From Pomphorhynchus laevis (Eukaryota > Acanthocephala > Palaeacanthocephala > Echinorhynchida > Pomphorhynchidae): 64,000 nucleotides of DNA. Positions 12,051 through 24,195 of this stretch are shown piece after piece. Within the stretch, counting starts at the first letter, position 1; each line of letters begins with the position of its first letter. The DNA lies in NCBI GenBank assembly GCA_012934845.2, contig WNNJ02001742.1:1-64000 (forward strand), written 5' to 3'. The notes beneath the pieces are model-generated. The model saw nothing but the letters and a program-made list of their open reading frames with translations, had not been told where the DNA came from and ran no database searches. A program made the position numbers and the translations under genes.

Positions 12051-12310
12051 AATACGCTTTGTGTGTGGTGTTTTCTCTGGTAAGTTCCGAAAGTGTCTCA
12101 CCTGCGATAGCCTTGACTGCGGTGTGGAATCGGAAGCGTAAGTTCTTTAAGAAGACGGGCAGTGGTAGACTCCTTCAGACTGTAGGAATAAAGCTTTATA
12201 GGAGGGGATGTTTCGAACAGAAGGGAGGTGTGGAGGTCATGCGATATGACCGCTGTCCTCCGTCTGCTAGAATCCTCTCCTTATTTGGTACTGTAATACT
12301 TCTGCCATTG
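12050..12310. other. GC-rich unassigned block
   Basis: A 260-bp island of near-balanced composition in AT-rich surroundings, open on the plus strand for 106 codons (12059-12379) but with no family motif I can recognise. The composition resembles the LINE pieces in this window, so a transposon remnant is most likely. Confidence 0.3.
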
Positions 12311-12651
12311 AATTTATTAAAATTAATCTTGATTTTACTTAACAGAAAAATCAAACAAATTGCATGCACAACACCATAACTGTTCAATTATCTCGAAAAC
12401 ATTAAATTGATAGAAAATAAGATTTTTGAAGATAAAAACAACTTCATAAATGCCATTGAATCGATATGTACATGCAAAATCGATGGTATTATCGAAGAAC
12501 GCCTTATAAAATGTCAAAAAATTATGAATAATAAAGAAAATATACTTTTGAAATAATTTATATTTTGCAAGACTGAATATTGCCACACTAAAAGCAAGTC
12601 TTTTAATTTTGAATATTTCAATTTTTATGGAGAATAGAATACTCTGCTTCA

Positions 12652-13020
12652 TAATAATATATTACATCAGATAATCAAATTTCATCAGAAGAAATACATC
12701 ATTAGCATGTATTTGGCACCAGTAACATGTTGGATAGAAGAATAGGAGCCGAAACATGATTGCATAGCAGTTCCTCTTGATTACCTCTAATCCTTATTCT
12801 GATACGACGTCTGCTATTTATTAATCAATTCATAAAAGTTGATTTTTATTTTAAATTTTAATTTTAAAATTTGTACTTTATATAAATATTTATTATATAA
12901 AATCATATATAATGATTTTATTTATTATCATATATAATGATTTTATTTATTATCATTTTTAATTTATATATTATAAAATACGTAGACTCAGTTAGCTGAT
13001 CTGATTCGTAGATAAATTGT
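12652..13020 (+). mobile_element. Naiad PLE copy E: 3' region only
   Basis: Begins near TCATAATAATATATTAC and contains the conserved AAATACATCATTAGCATGTATTTGG hairpin region, GCCGAAACATGATTGCATAGCAG, and the terminal signature TACGTAGACTCAGTTAGCTG near 12990. No coding sequence survives. It differs from copies A and B at many positions, so it is an older insertion. Confidence 0.8.
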
Positions 13021-13180
13021 GGCAACGAACTGTAATTTTGTGATCACTAATTATTGATTATTATTTGAAAGACTGCATATCGCCATACTAACAGTAAGTC
13101 TTTCAATTTTTCTTATTCATTTTTCTTTTTAATATTTTAGTCTTTCTTATTTTTGCATTGCCAACTTTAATATCTATTAT

Positions 13181-13322
13181 TTATTACTGGAGAGAGTGAA
13201 GAAAATATTTATTTAATTTCGAATTTTCAATAGCCTATTGCTATCATCAGGAGTGATGATATAAGTACTCTATTGAAAATTCGAGATTAAATAAATACTT
13301 TCCTCACTCTCTCCACTAATAA
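13181..13322. repeat. 53-bp foldback with 36-bp loop
   Basis: Arms 13181-13233 and 13270-13322 are inverted complements with about 48 of 53 matches (GGAGAGAGTGA..ATTTATTTAAT..CGAATTTTCAATAG). The loop has a nested TCATCA/TGATGA pair. On the minus strand the loop reads CTCCTGATGATAGC..GGCTATTGAAAA, resembling the CUGAUGA-stem-GAAA layout of hammerhead-like motifs in PLE ends. Probable MITE or PLE-derived palindrome. Confidence 0.7.
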
Positions 13323-16230
13323 ATAATCCAATATGAGTGAACAATCAATTTATAATTTAATATCTATAATGTAAACAATCGGGTTAAATGGGTAAAATCT
13401 ATAAGTAATTATAAAGTCGAAAAGTTTTCGCCTTCGTAAAATATCTAGATTCCGTTAAATAATCTAAAATATATTGATATTTAGATTATATATATAATCT
13501 AAATATATCGTAATTTACTAAAAATTACGATATCTAAATAATTAGTTAATATTTAGCAAATTCAGAATATATTTGCTTAATATTTGATAATATCTTTAAA
13601 TTCGCAATTATTTATCAGCTAACTTATGTTTAAATTAAATTAATATTTGATAATTAAATTCGCAATCAGCTAAATTATCTTGTTATCCGTTTAAATTTAA
13701 ACAAAATATTTAAATTTTGATTTCCAAATTTTGAACAGTTTACTTAATAATTTTGAACATTCAGGACCTTAAATTATTAAGTTATAAATATGTTATATGC
13801 ATTTCAAAATTTATTGTTGTAGTAAATATTATAAAATACTATAAGTTTAAATACTATAAAATATTATAAAAAATGTAAAAATATTATATGTAATATTATA
13901 CATCATTTATTTTTCACTCAGTAAACTTTTCAATTAAACGTCAATATTATTTTTATTGATCTACAAAGTTTATTAATTATTAATTTACTTGGATACGTTT
14001 GATAATATTACAGCCAAATTCATAATTTACTTAAAGATTGAAGCTAAAGATTTTAGATTTGTCTTAAAAATTTAAAGATTTAAGACATCGTGCCTTACTC
14101 GATGTCTTAATTTAAGATGGTGTTAATGAAAATTTTGATCTTTAGCGTGCTGCAAATACGGTAAAGGTAACTAATATATTATAATATATATTATATTTAT
14201 TATATAATTGTATATATTATATTATTATAGTATTATATATTATAATCATATAATATATGTTTTCCTTAATTATTAAGTTTATGTAATAAACTTTTTGTAG
14301 AAATATTTTGCTGTTAAGGTAAAAAAAGTTTAATTTTTAATAGAAAATTCTAAAGCAACAGATGTGGGTTTGAGTTGCAAACCCGCATTTGAGTTATATC
14401 ACCTAAATAAAATTAAATTTCAAAATTAACATACGTTTATAATTTCTAAACTTTATAATTCAAAATAATTACCTTATCTGCATTAAATAAATAAATTCAC
14501 CTAAATAATTGAACTAATTAGCATTTGAATGAATATTAAACATCCTGAATACTTAACATCCTCGATAAATGTTATTTTTTGTTGCTAACGTGACTATCTT
14601 AATATATTAAGTAAATAAACGCTGCGAATTGTTAGTGAATAAAAATAGATATATCAATAGTAAAGCATTAGTAAAACATTATTACTTGACATTTTATCAG
14701 AATTCGTCTTTCAGTTTTACCAAGAAATCTCATAATTATCACCAAAATGGAAACGTTTGAGTGACACTTATTCGATCTTGACATGTAACCAAAGAGTTGC
14801 TGTTGAAGTGCTTATTTGCATAAAGTCTGTTTTTGGATTCACATGTTTTACTAAATGTTTATGAACAAACTTCTTACTCATTTAATACAATTCAAGTTAG
14901 TATCGAATCTAATCTACCTAATTATATTTAATATTTTAAAATAATTATTAATAATTAATTATTTAACAGTGGTATAATTTTTTAAAATTAATTTTTAGTT
15001 ATTAATTTTTTCCAATAACAGATAATTTTAATATTGTAAAAGATAAATTTTTATCAAATGATTAACGCTTAACAGTCAACATAACGAAACAGGAAGATTT
15101 AAACATCCAGAGAAAGAGCGTCCAACGGATAATACGAATTTGCATGTGCTTTAAGTAAAGAATTCTAACTATTTAAGTGAAAAAGAAGTGCTTTTAGTAA
15201 AGAATTCTAACTAATGAAAAAGAATACATTTTTCATTTTTAAGTAAATCAAGTAGTCAATTAATGATGATTTCATTTTCAGGTATAAAATGTATTTGCTA
15301 CGTTCACATTTAAGAAGATGTCTTTATAAATATTTTGATATTATTCGAACCTGTCGGGCAATGAGAATAATTGAATCAACTCTCGAATTAATTGATATAC
15401 TATATAATTTAGTTAATAAACACAAAGGATGAAATATTTAATAAAATATTTATTTTATTAAATATTAATAAACATCAAGTAATTGATAAAATGTTGACAA
15501 ACTTTTTATTAAATTATTATTTTTTTGTAAAAATTTATTAATTATTTATTAAATTTATAATTTTCCATTAAGCGATTTTGTTTTATAAATTTTATTTTCG
15601 TTTACACCCTGGATACTTTGACTTTCGGTTCTACCCTTAAAATGACATTGCGACTATGGTATGTTGGTACAACTTCTTAAACAAAAGAAAATAATACTTA
15701 TATTTTAAATGATTATTATAATCTATTATTATAATTATTATATTCAAATCTTCAACATTACAACTACCCTTAAACTACTTGCATTGTAAAACAACTGAAA
15801 AGTTGATTAGTATCTAGACACACATTATAAAATATGTGTATTTAATTGATACTTAAGATAGTAAGCATGATTATATGCTTTCTATTTAATTTTAGAAAAA
15901 AATAAATTTCATGCAACTTTATCCATTTTCATAATATGAACCATTTGTATCGGATTTGAAATATCGAACAATTTGTTCATCAACCGTTGTTACAAATTAT
16001 TTATTATGCAACTATACAAATCACCACAATTTAAATGTTATATTGAGCTAATAACGTGAACGTTGAATTTGTAAACTTGCCGAAATCAACTTAAACAATC
16101 GAATTCTTGAATATTTTAACGTAAATTCGATATATATATGTAATTTTTGAAGGCACAGAATAATAGAAAAACACATAAAGTCGATAGTAAGAAATACCAA
16201 AACAAAAATACGAACGAAACAGAATAAATC
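13323..16230. other. AT-rich intergenic DNA, no gene seen
   Basis: Contains ATTATATATTATAA simple repeats (about 14170-14250) and a short direct repeat AGTAAAGAATTCTAACTA near 15155-15213. No ORF with recognisable features. Confidence 0.5.
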
Positions 16231-17022
16231 AATTAAGCTAACTGAGTCTACGTATTTAATATAATTATAAAATGAAAAATAAATAAATATAAATAAATAT
16301 ATATCAAGTTTAAATAAAAAATTGAAATTAAAAATAAAAGTCAATTTTTATGAATTGACTAATAAATAACAGACGTTGTATCAGAATAAGAATTAGAGGT
16401 CATCATGAGGAACTGCTATGCTATCAGGTTTCGGCCCCTAACTCCTCTACCCAACATAGCAGCGGGGCCAAATACATGCTAATGATGTATTTCCTCTGAT
16501 AAAACTATCTAGTATCTTATTCTAATACAAAGTATATTATTTATTATCCATCCATAAAAATTTGCCACTTAAGAGTTTAAATTTATTCTTTATATTATTG
16601 TGTTGATTTATATATTTTACTATTTTCTGCTTGATGTTATTTTTATAGTAACCTAGTTTAAAATATGCATCTATTAAATTATTTAAATGATTTTGAAGAA
16701 AGCCAATATCATTACATATTGTTGCAATTCTTAAAATTTCATTATTTAATGTATTATATTTTATATTATATGGTATGCATGAATGCTCATGCAAAAATAT
16801 GTTTCTTGTAAATTTAAATATGTCATCTTTACGATATAAATTAATAGTAGTTTTAGTTAATGTTAATTTAATGTTCATATCTAGATATACACCTTCTTTA
16901 TCATTAATATTGGTTTTGTTAAGAATAAGGCTTTCTGGATAAATGTGCTCACTAATTGAATAAAAATTATTAGAATTAAATACACATATATCATCAATGT
17001 ATCGAAACGTATATTTAATTTC
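16231..17022 (-). mobile_element. Naiad PLE copy D, 5'-truncated, inverted
   Basis: The reverse complement encodes the end of the RT domain from [20 protein letters not shown] to the C-terminus [15 protein letters not shown], open without stops from 17025 to 16537. The 3' region with hairpin, pseudoknot sequences and terminal CGTAGACTCAGTTAGCTTAA extends to about 16231. It carries AAA at the codon that is TAA in copies A and B, and an intact NIFLHEHSC segment where copy A is frameshifted, so it is the best local reference for the C-terminal part. Confidence 0.85.
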
Positions 17023-17054
17023 CACCTAAAGTTAGTAAAATAGCTTTAGGTGGA
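17021..17054. repeat. Perfect 11-bp hairpin at the broken end of Naiad copy D
   Basis: TCCACCTAAAG and CTTTAGGTGGA flank a 12-base loop. Immediately beyond, GAAAGTCAATATCGTGACAA resembles an inner Naiad segment (GAAAGCCAATATCATTACA), so the hairpin lies at a rearranged junction between two Naiad-derived pieces. Confidence 0.7.
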
Positions 17055-18616
17055 GAAAGTCAATATCGTGACAAATAGTTGCAATTCTTTAAATTTCATA
17101 ATAAAAATTTAATAAAAAAACAAAAAATATAACAAAAACAAAATTATTGTTTTCAAAATCGTTCTACAAATTCGATGTAATGGTTTATTATTCGACATAA
17201 TTACGATTTTTATGAATGTAATCCGCTTCTAGCATTTTTATATCCATTTTTTTAAATAAAAACCAATAAATGAAAAAATAGAAAACCAATAAACGGATAT
17301 TTTTATTAATTTTTATGATCTAGCATTATACTGTGGTCAACATTAGCACTACTTTGGTCTTTTTTAAGTTTATATTTATGTTGCTTTATTTGTTTTACCT
17401 ATATATATTATTAAACCAGCAAATTATATGATTCTGGTTTTATGTTGCATTGTTTATATATAAAAGGCAGGCCAATATCCAGATACCAGAATAAAAAAAC
17501 TTATACACTTAAAAAATATATCAGTATATTGCTACATCAGTATAATGCTATGGAATTAACTAGCAGCGAAAACAGCTTAAACTCACAACCAAAGCAAGAA
17601 ATTTTATTTCAATGCTATTTTTTCAAAATTTTATATAATTTATTTAAATATTATGTAACAAAACAATATATGTAGTAACGAATGCTTTGTTGTAAAAAAA
17701 ACAAATTATTGATAAACGATAATTAAATTATTAAAAAACGTTTATTAATAATTTGTTATCCAAAAAATATTAATATACAAAAATTAATTTGTTTTAATTA
17801 ATTGATTGGCTTTAATTAATCAATTAATAAATGGTAAGCCAGTATGATACTTTAGTATAAAGCCTTTTTAATCGCTCATAATGACAAACCATTTAAACTT
17901 TATAAGATTGTCTGATTGCAATGTCATTTACGTCTATTTATTCATTTATATCCCAAACAATCATCTTGCATATTTTATTTATTACACATTTTCTTACAAT
18001 CATATTACAAGCAAAAACAAAGCATGTGCAGTGGATATGTTTCTCAAGTTAAAGCACATTTTTTGTGCTATTTACGAAACAATGCTTTGAATATTTAAAT
18101 TTTTGGTAAATCACGCATGTTTATAAACAATCCTTTGGTCTTCTTTTGACGACTAGGACGCTGAAATCTGTAAGTGATAAATTTCATCTTCGTAAGATTC
18201 AAAAGCAAATTAATCCAAACTAGAACCGTCCATTCTGAAGATTCGCTGTTCGACATCTTTTGCATAATCACCCACTTCTCAAAAACAATCGACATCAACA
18301 TTCTCATAAGGAAAATCAAAGTCTTCAATTTACTGTGAGCTCATCATCTCACAGTAGATATCACATTTAATCTTCAGGAAATGAACTGTCATCAATGTTC
18401 TTTGTATTTGAAGGGTTTTTCTTTAGTGTAAAATCTATTAAGCTGTTAAGATTTTTATTATTAAATTAAGCGTAATAAAGCGTAACATAATATTAATAAT
18501 ATTAAAATTTAATAATAATATTATAAATATTAATAATATTACTATTATAATATAATTTTAATATTAATATTATTATAATAAAATATTAAATAATTATAAT
18601 TTATTATAATATTATA
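17055..18616. other. AT-rich DNA, no gene seen
   Basis: Several short open frames (for example 17442-17675 and 18095-18328) show no family features. A stretch near 18460-18610 is an irregular ATTATTAATA simple repeat. Confidence 0.4.
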
Positions 18617-18618
18617 AT

Positions 18619-18693
18619 AAAGCGTATAATATAAAGCGTATAATATAAAGCGTATAATATAAAGCGTATAATATAAAGCGTATAATATAAAGG
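18619..18693 (+). repeat. 14-bp microsatellite AAAGCGTATAATAT, about 5.4 copies
   Basis: Five nearly perfect head-to-tail units, the last reading AAAGGGT. Probably a recent slippage expansion. Confidence 0.9.
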
Positions 18694-20564
18694 GTGTTAT
18701 TATATATGTTATAATATTATATTATTAGATAATGTAATAGATATTTTTTAATTTAAATAATTTTATTTTAAAACTACTATTCCAAAAAATATTTATAAAT
18801 GTAAAGTCAATTTTTCTGGGACAGAAACACTATTATTATCCATTATTGATAAAGACTTATTGGATCTGGATCAAAAAAGAAGAAAAATGTTATTTGATAT
18901 TTCGCTAACCTCTGTAACAACATTGTCTTGTATATGAAACGCAAACAATTTAAAATGTATTATTTTCATATTTTAAATGATTTAAACATAAGAAAATCTT
19001 TAATTCGTTTAGAACATAGGTGGGAAACCTTTTGAAGAGTAAGGGTCAAACTGCTGTGTGGCGCCAGGGTTAAAAGTTAAGCCTTTACGCTGTTTGCGGA
19101 GGAGATATGATTGTTAAATAAATTTACTGAATGTATATAGAAACAAGAAATATAATATAATTGTATTTAATTTTTTATATTACCACAAGAATAAGAAATA
19201 ATAATACTAAAAATAATAAAAACATTTTTTTATTCCAGAAATTACAAACAAATAATTATTAATAATTTTCTAACAAGATTATTCATTAAACTGGGATAGA
19301 AACTGTTAATGATGTAACAGATATTTGTTTCTGTTTTTTTCGATGATTTTTCTATACCAGGATAAAATATTTACAATGACAAGACCAAAACGTCATCCAG
19401 GTTGTCATCACACGATAAAGTTTTTAAATGACTTAGTATATTTCATTTATTTGGGAAAAGGTTATTCAGAAATGTGTGATCTTCTAAATTATGAAATCAT
19501 TTGGTTAATATTATCCATAATATTTCTTTATTTTTGTCAGACAATATATATTTATTATAGAAGTCAGCAGTTGATCCTAATGAAATTTCGATTTCAAATA
19601 TTCGTTACGATATAAGCCAATTGATTTCAACTTATGTTTTTGTGTCAATTGATGCTCATATATTTCGAAAGTGGTACCGTATAACTGAAATATATAGTTC
19701 TATATTTTGGGAAATTAACAAAACGAGAAGAAAAATGGCTTCTTAAATCATTAATAAAACTCCGAAAGATATCCCTTAGCATATATATTTCTACTTTGAT
19801 TTTGGAGACTTGTTTTATTATAAGAAACTTAGAAAAAGTTGTGATTTCCACAGTTAATGTTTCTCTTAAAAGCATTAACTTTACCGAAAAACACGTAGTG
19901 TTCAATCCGTGACTATTCTAGAAGTCTTGGTAATTCTGGATTCTATTTTTTTATTTCCATCTATTTTTATCCTGTTAAATATAAAATAGATGAAAATATC
20001 AGAAAAGTATATGTAACGGACGAATAACGACTATCAATGCAAGCTAACCTAACTGTTGCTGATTAAATCAAATTGACGACTAATCAATTTCTCAAATGAG
20101 AATTAGCGATAGAATTAAAACTTTTAAACTACCACAAGTTTATGACTTTATATCATAAGTTAATTTCATGAAAGAACTTTCATGTAATTTACACAAAAGT
20201 TTTACGAGACAAATGTTAAGACATATTTGGGTTTAAGAAAGTGTGAATTAGTCAATCAATTTCAATAGCAAATAGTGCTATATGAGATATTATACTTAAA
20301 TATAATAAAACTAACATAACGGGACGAATTCAAATTATTCGAATCACTAAAGCGAAGATGAAGCACATTTGGTCAAGTAGAGTAATATTTCTTAGTTAGA
20401 CTCGAAACTTTCAGTTGTGACAAAACTTCAAATATTAATCAAAATTCGAGTCAGTTAAATTTATTTAAAGGATAAGCGTTGTTTGTTCCAACACCAGTTA
20501 ATTATAATAAATCCGTAAATGTTCTGATTTTGCAAATATCATATCAAATATCACATTATCACCC

Positions 20565-21022
20565 CTCCTGCGTTAATTGCGAGAAGGATCATCCCGCTTG
20601 GTCTCGTCGTTGCAAACATTTTCGAGATTATAGACAACTCTGTCAAGCCATCGATTAACAAACCTTTCGCATCAGCTGCTGCTCATCCGCCAGATCGGAT
20701 GTCTAATTCTGACATATTGCATCTTCTGGATGAATCAAAAAAAGCAATATTATCACAAATGCAAGCGATCACAGCCCACTGGTCTCGGCCTTCGTGTGGG
20801 GGGGCGGCCTATGCGCCTGTTCCTGACGAGCTGAAAACCCTCCACTCTAAGAAGAGCGGGGCATCAGCAAGAACAGTCCCACCGCCTAAGGTGAGCAAGA
20901 TGCTGGAAGATAGAATGACTGTTAGTGCCTCACTGGGAAATGAAGATATAGCCCAGGGGGTTCCGGCTCTGGGTGGAGCTAGTGGCGGGAGGAGCAACCC
21001 TCCTGCACCTAGCTCTGTCTAG
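20565..21022 (+). pseudogene. LINE-A ORF1 (Gag-like) C-terminal part
   Basis: Reads CVNCEKDHPAWSRRCKHFRD, a CX2CX3HX6C zinc knuckle, followed by a low-complexity Ser/Pro/Gly-rich tail (MSNSDILHLLDESKK.. ending PAPSSV) and a stop at 21020-21022. Such ORF1 products bind the element's RNA. The N-terminal part with the other knuckles is missing because the copy is 5'-truncated. Confidence 0.75.
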
Positions 21023-21169
21023 ATGCAGGAGTGTCTTTTAAGCTTAGTTAAATGCTTTCTAAGATCTTCCCTCCTTCTTAACTATTCTTGTCCAGCCCTA
21101 TCTTGTTTAGCTATATCACTTCGTAAAAACGGTAAATGCATGTATAGTCAATTTTTATATACGGCCAGG

Positions 21170-22842
21170 AGAAATTCACAAGAACCGTGACCTCCTGGAT
21201 TGTATATTGGGTAGTGGCTATGACATGTTACTTGGTGACATCAACGACAGAGCTGGTCGTTGGATTAATGTAGCAAACCGCAGAGCCAGGAACGACTATC
21301 TTATTCACAAACCATCATCCCCCACCTTTCATTGCTCAACAACTAATTCACTCCTCGACATATTACTGCTACATAAGAAGTGGTTGTTGAAACCCTTCTG
21401 TACTGAGCAGTCTCGCCAACAACAGACCACCTCTCATGACCTAATTCGTTGGCGGTTAGAGGAAGATACGTTGCTGAGAAGAAGGTTCCACTTTGATCCC
21501 ATCCGGGTGGCCTTCTTTCAAGCAGCTATCCAACTCTTTCCCCGAATTGGGAATGAGAGTTTGACCGAATTTAATACCTACCTCTCTTCGCAAGCTACCG
21601 CGATACTATCGACTACCTATAAATGTCGTATATACAATCCCACTCCAACAAAACTCAAGGTCCTAGCTAAAATGTTACACCTTCCTAATCTCTCTGTTTC
21701 CGCCAGACATGCCTTCTCGAATGAATACTGGAGCACTAGATATAGGTTCCAGCTGAGCAGGGATAAGGCAAGCATTTCTCACCTTAGCCCTTCTCAGTCC
21801 TCTTTCTGGAAGATATTCAAGAAAGAGAAGTTTGTCTGTTGGAAGGATAGAGCATTAGGCTGGATAGGTAGAATATACCTTGATAAAGTTTCGGAGGAGT
21901 CACTATCCCTGCACAATTATGGAGCCACCCTATCACCCCAAACAATCCCGCATTGGTGTGACTTCAGGAGTAGGGATTTGTCTGTTACAGATATCCTTAA
22001 CTCATGGGGGGGGCTACTCCAGGGCACCTCCAGAACCCATGCGCCAATCCTCACTCGTGTTTGCCAGCTTTTGACAAACAGTCAGAGAAAGGAGGTCGCC
22101 ATAACAATGCTATTAGCCTCTCCGTCCGACATTGCTGGAATAAACATCAGCCGTCGTGTTGTTTTACCTAAAAAGAAGTCGATTTCATGTCCTAAAGATC
22201 TGCGACCCATTTCGATTCAAAACTCCCTCATCTCCATTTACGAATAAGCGCTTGCGCGTAAAATCCGTGATCATCTAAGTAGGTGAAATTTAATCCCACC
22301 AGGTTTTCATGGGTACGTAAAAGATCGCTCGGTCCATTCAGCAATAGGTAAAGTGGAGCAGTTTTGTCAAGATAACAGTCATCAGCTTGCTGTGGCTGTT
22401 TTTCTTGACTTCTCTGCTGCATTTGACCGCATTTCCATTCCCTTTGTTATCACTTCTCTCAGATCCCTTGGGTTGCCTGTGAGAATTGTTAACAGGGTGG
22501 AAATATTGCTATACACCAAGCGATTCTTCTATGAAGACGACCCTGATTAACGTCAGTTCTACCCTATTACAGGAGTGCCTCAAGGCTCCCCACTCTCTCC
22601 TATCTTGTATCTTGCTGTCTCCATTGAACTCTACAAAAAATTCAAACGCGATCAACATCTTGTGGTATACGCTGATGATACCACAGCCCTGTTCTCTGGT
22701 CGCAGGTGCAAAGATGTAGTCTCCGACATCAGCCATTTCTTTACAAGATTTAAAAATCAGCTGCCCATTTCCAACCTTGTTCTAAACTCCTCCCAATCGC
22801 AGGTGGTTGTCTTTCATGGCGCACTTGTAACAAGGTAAAACT
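21170..22842 (+). pseudogene. LINE-A ORF2: APE endonuclease remnant plus reverse transcriptase, broken
   Basis: The first part has the endonuclease motifs LLGDINDRAGRW, SLLDILLL and TSHD. The RT begins LPKKKSISCPKDLRPISIQN and continues with AVFLDFSAAFDRI, ITGVPQGSPLSPILYLA and VVYADDTTALFSG (catalytic Asp pair). Breaks include TAA after ISIYE at 22245, another stop in the next segment, a TAA after YEDDPD at 22548-22550, and a frame change to reach the YADD part (22575-22838). Most of the N-terminal endonuclease half is missing. Dead copy. Confidence 0.85.
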
Positions 22843-22845
22843 CAA

Positions 22846-23345
22846 GAGATTAGCACTCTCAGTTCTATCTTCCATTCTGACTAATCAACAACTCCCTACC
22901 TTCACAAATCGAGTATAATACTTGGGGTTCACCATTACGGTGAACTGGTCAGCGAAAGCTGACCTGGATAGACTTAAACGTATCCTGAAGAAAGCTAGAT
23001 GGGCCCTGAAACGGGCCCTACATCTGTCATTGAAAGCGAAGACCCAAGTACGCCTTTGGGGTATCTGAGCTATCTCGGGATTGGTCTTCTTTTCGAGTGG
23101 ACGTCCCCCAGCTCAAAGACTAGGGTTCCTGAAGCTCCTTGTCTTTAGTTTACTCAGCATAGTCCGCTCTGATTGGATCTTACGGGAGGTGAAAGACCCC
23201 GGGTGGTTCAGTCGGAGAGCGGCGTGTTGGATTGGTTGGGGGCTCAGATCCCCATGGATTTGAGGCCATAATTCTTGAAGAAGACGGGCTGCAGTTGAAG
23301 AATGGCAATCATCTATGAAGAAGATTTGATGAAGATTTAGACTGT
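22846..23345 (+). mobile_element. LINE-A post-RT region and 3' UTR
   Basis: Contains YLGFTITVNWSAKA-like coding remains, then ARWALKRAL, and ends in a 3' UTR with AAAGACCCCGGGTGGTTCAGTC. The same stretch is found reversed at about 34425-34850 and in plus orientation at 37399-37745, which fixes the 3' boundary of the family. Confidence 0.8.
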
Positions 23346-23829
23346 AGCTGTCTTCTTGTATTTATTCTATTTATCCTGCATGTTTATTTATTAATAAAAT
23401 CTATTATTATTAATGTTTTTAAAAACATTCATTGCAAGTGGCAGCATGAAAAAACTGTGATTCGGCTAGCGTTTCACAAACATAAGGTAGGTTTCTAAAA
23501 CATTGTTATAGAATGTTTCCCAACCAAAAGTAATATGCATAAATGTGTATCTTAACCATTGACGAAGCCCGCCTAGTGTATGTAACGTTGAATCGCGATA
23601 CAGACATCTTGAGTCCAAATCCGATCAGCACCAGTGTACGGAGTATGCAGATAATAATGGTCGAAACGTGAATTGTAAATCTGAGACCCACCCAGGCTGA
23701 TTGGTAGCGTCCTGATATATCAAAAATAGAAACTACCTGTAAGGATAATATTGTGCCACAATCAGTAAAATTTCAGCTTACAGATGCAAACGAGTTAAAT
23801 TAAATTTGTATATAAATATATAAAATAAA

Positions 23830-24195
23830 AAATGACATAAAAATTTATAAACTTATAAAAGTCATAAAAATGACTTTTATTTTAGATTTCAATTTTTTAT
23901 TATTTAATTAAAAATAATAAAATAATAATAATTTTCTATTTTATTATTTAATTATTAAATTTGAATTTAGCATTATTATGTTTTGTTTATTTGTAATTAT
24001 CTTAAATACGTAGACTCAGCTAGTTGATATTTTGCTAAACATTTCGTGATTCCGTTATTTTATTTGGAAAGTGAAAAAAAAACAGAACTCGAACATGGCA
24101 GCGTTCATGTAGACTCAATTAGCTGATTTGATATTTTGCTAAACATTTGGTAATTTCGTTATTTTATAGGGAAAGTGAAAAAAACAGAACTCAAC
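23830..24195 (+). mobile_element. Naiad 3' end piece (copy I) with a duplicated junction
   Basis: AATGACTTTTATTTTAGATTTC.. leads to the terminal signature TACGTAGACTCAGCTAGTTG at about 24006, as in other Naiad copies. About 85 bp starting there (GTAGACTCA..GATATTTTGCTAAACATTT..GAAAGTGAAAAAAA) is repeated at about 24110-24195, so the element end and its flank were duplicated. Confidence 0.65.

Larger units (their letters stand above)
20545..23345 (+). mobile_element. LINE-A copy 1: decayed APE-type non-LTR retrotransposon
   Basis: The copy begins inside ORF1 at a CCHC knuckle (CVNCEKDHPAWSRRC), runs through the ORF1 end and most of ORF2, and finishes with a GC-rich 3' UTR (CCCCGGGTGGTTCAGTCGGA, CAGATCCCCATGGA). 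ORF2 keeps the second half of an APE-type endonuclease, the RT and a post-RT region, but has premature stops and frameshifts. The composition is near 48% G+C, far above the flanks. The same family recurs inverted at 34.4-37.3 kb and as a 3' piece at 37.4-37.7 kb. The two-ORF layout with CCHC ORF1 and APE endonuclease suggests the Jockey or I group; exact clade unsettled. Confidence 0.88.

Noticed and set aside
18095-18328. 77-codon minus-strand ORF
   Set aside because: No family features, no splice context, composition like the surrounding non-coding DNA.
19015-19100. Possible hAT transposon end (GGTGGGAAACCTTTTGAAGA, TGTGGCGCCAGGG)
   Set aside because: The wording is reminiscent of hAT termini, but no transposase, matching second end or target-site duplication was found.
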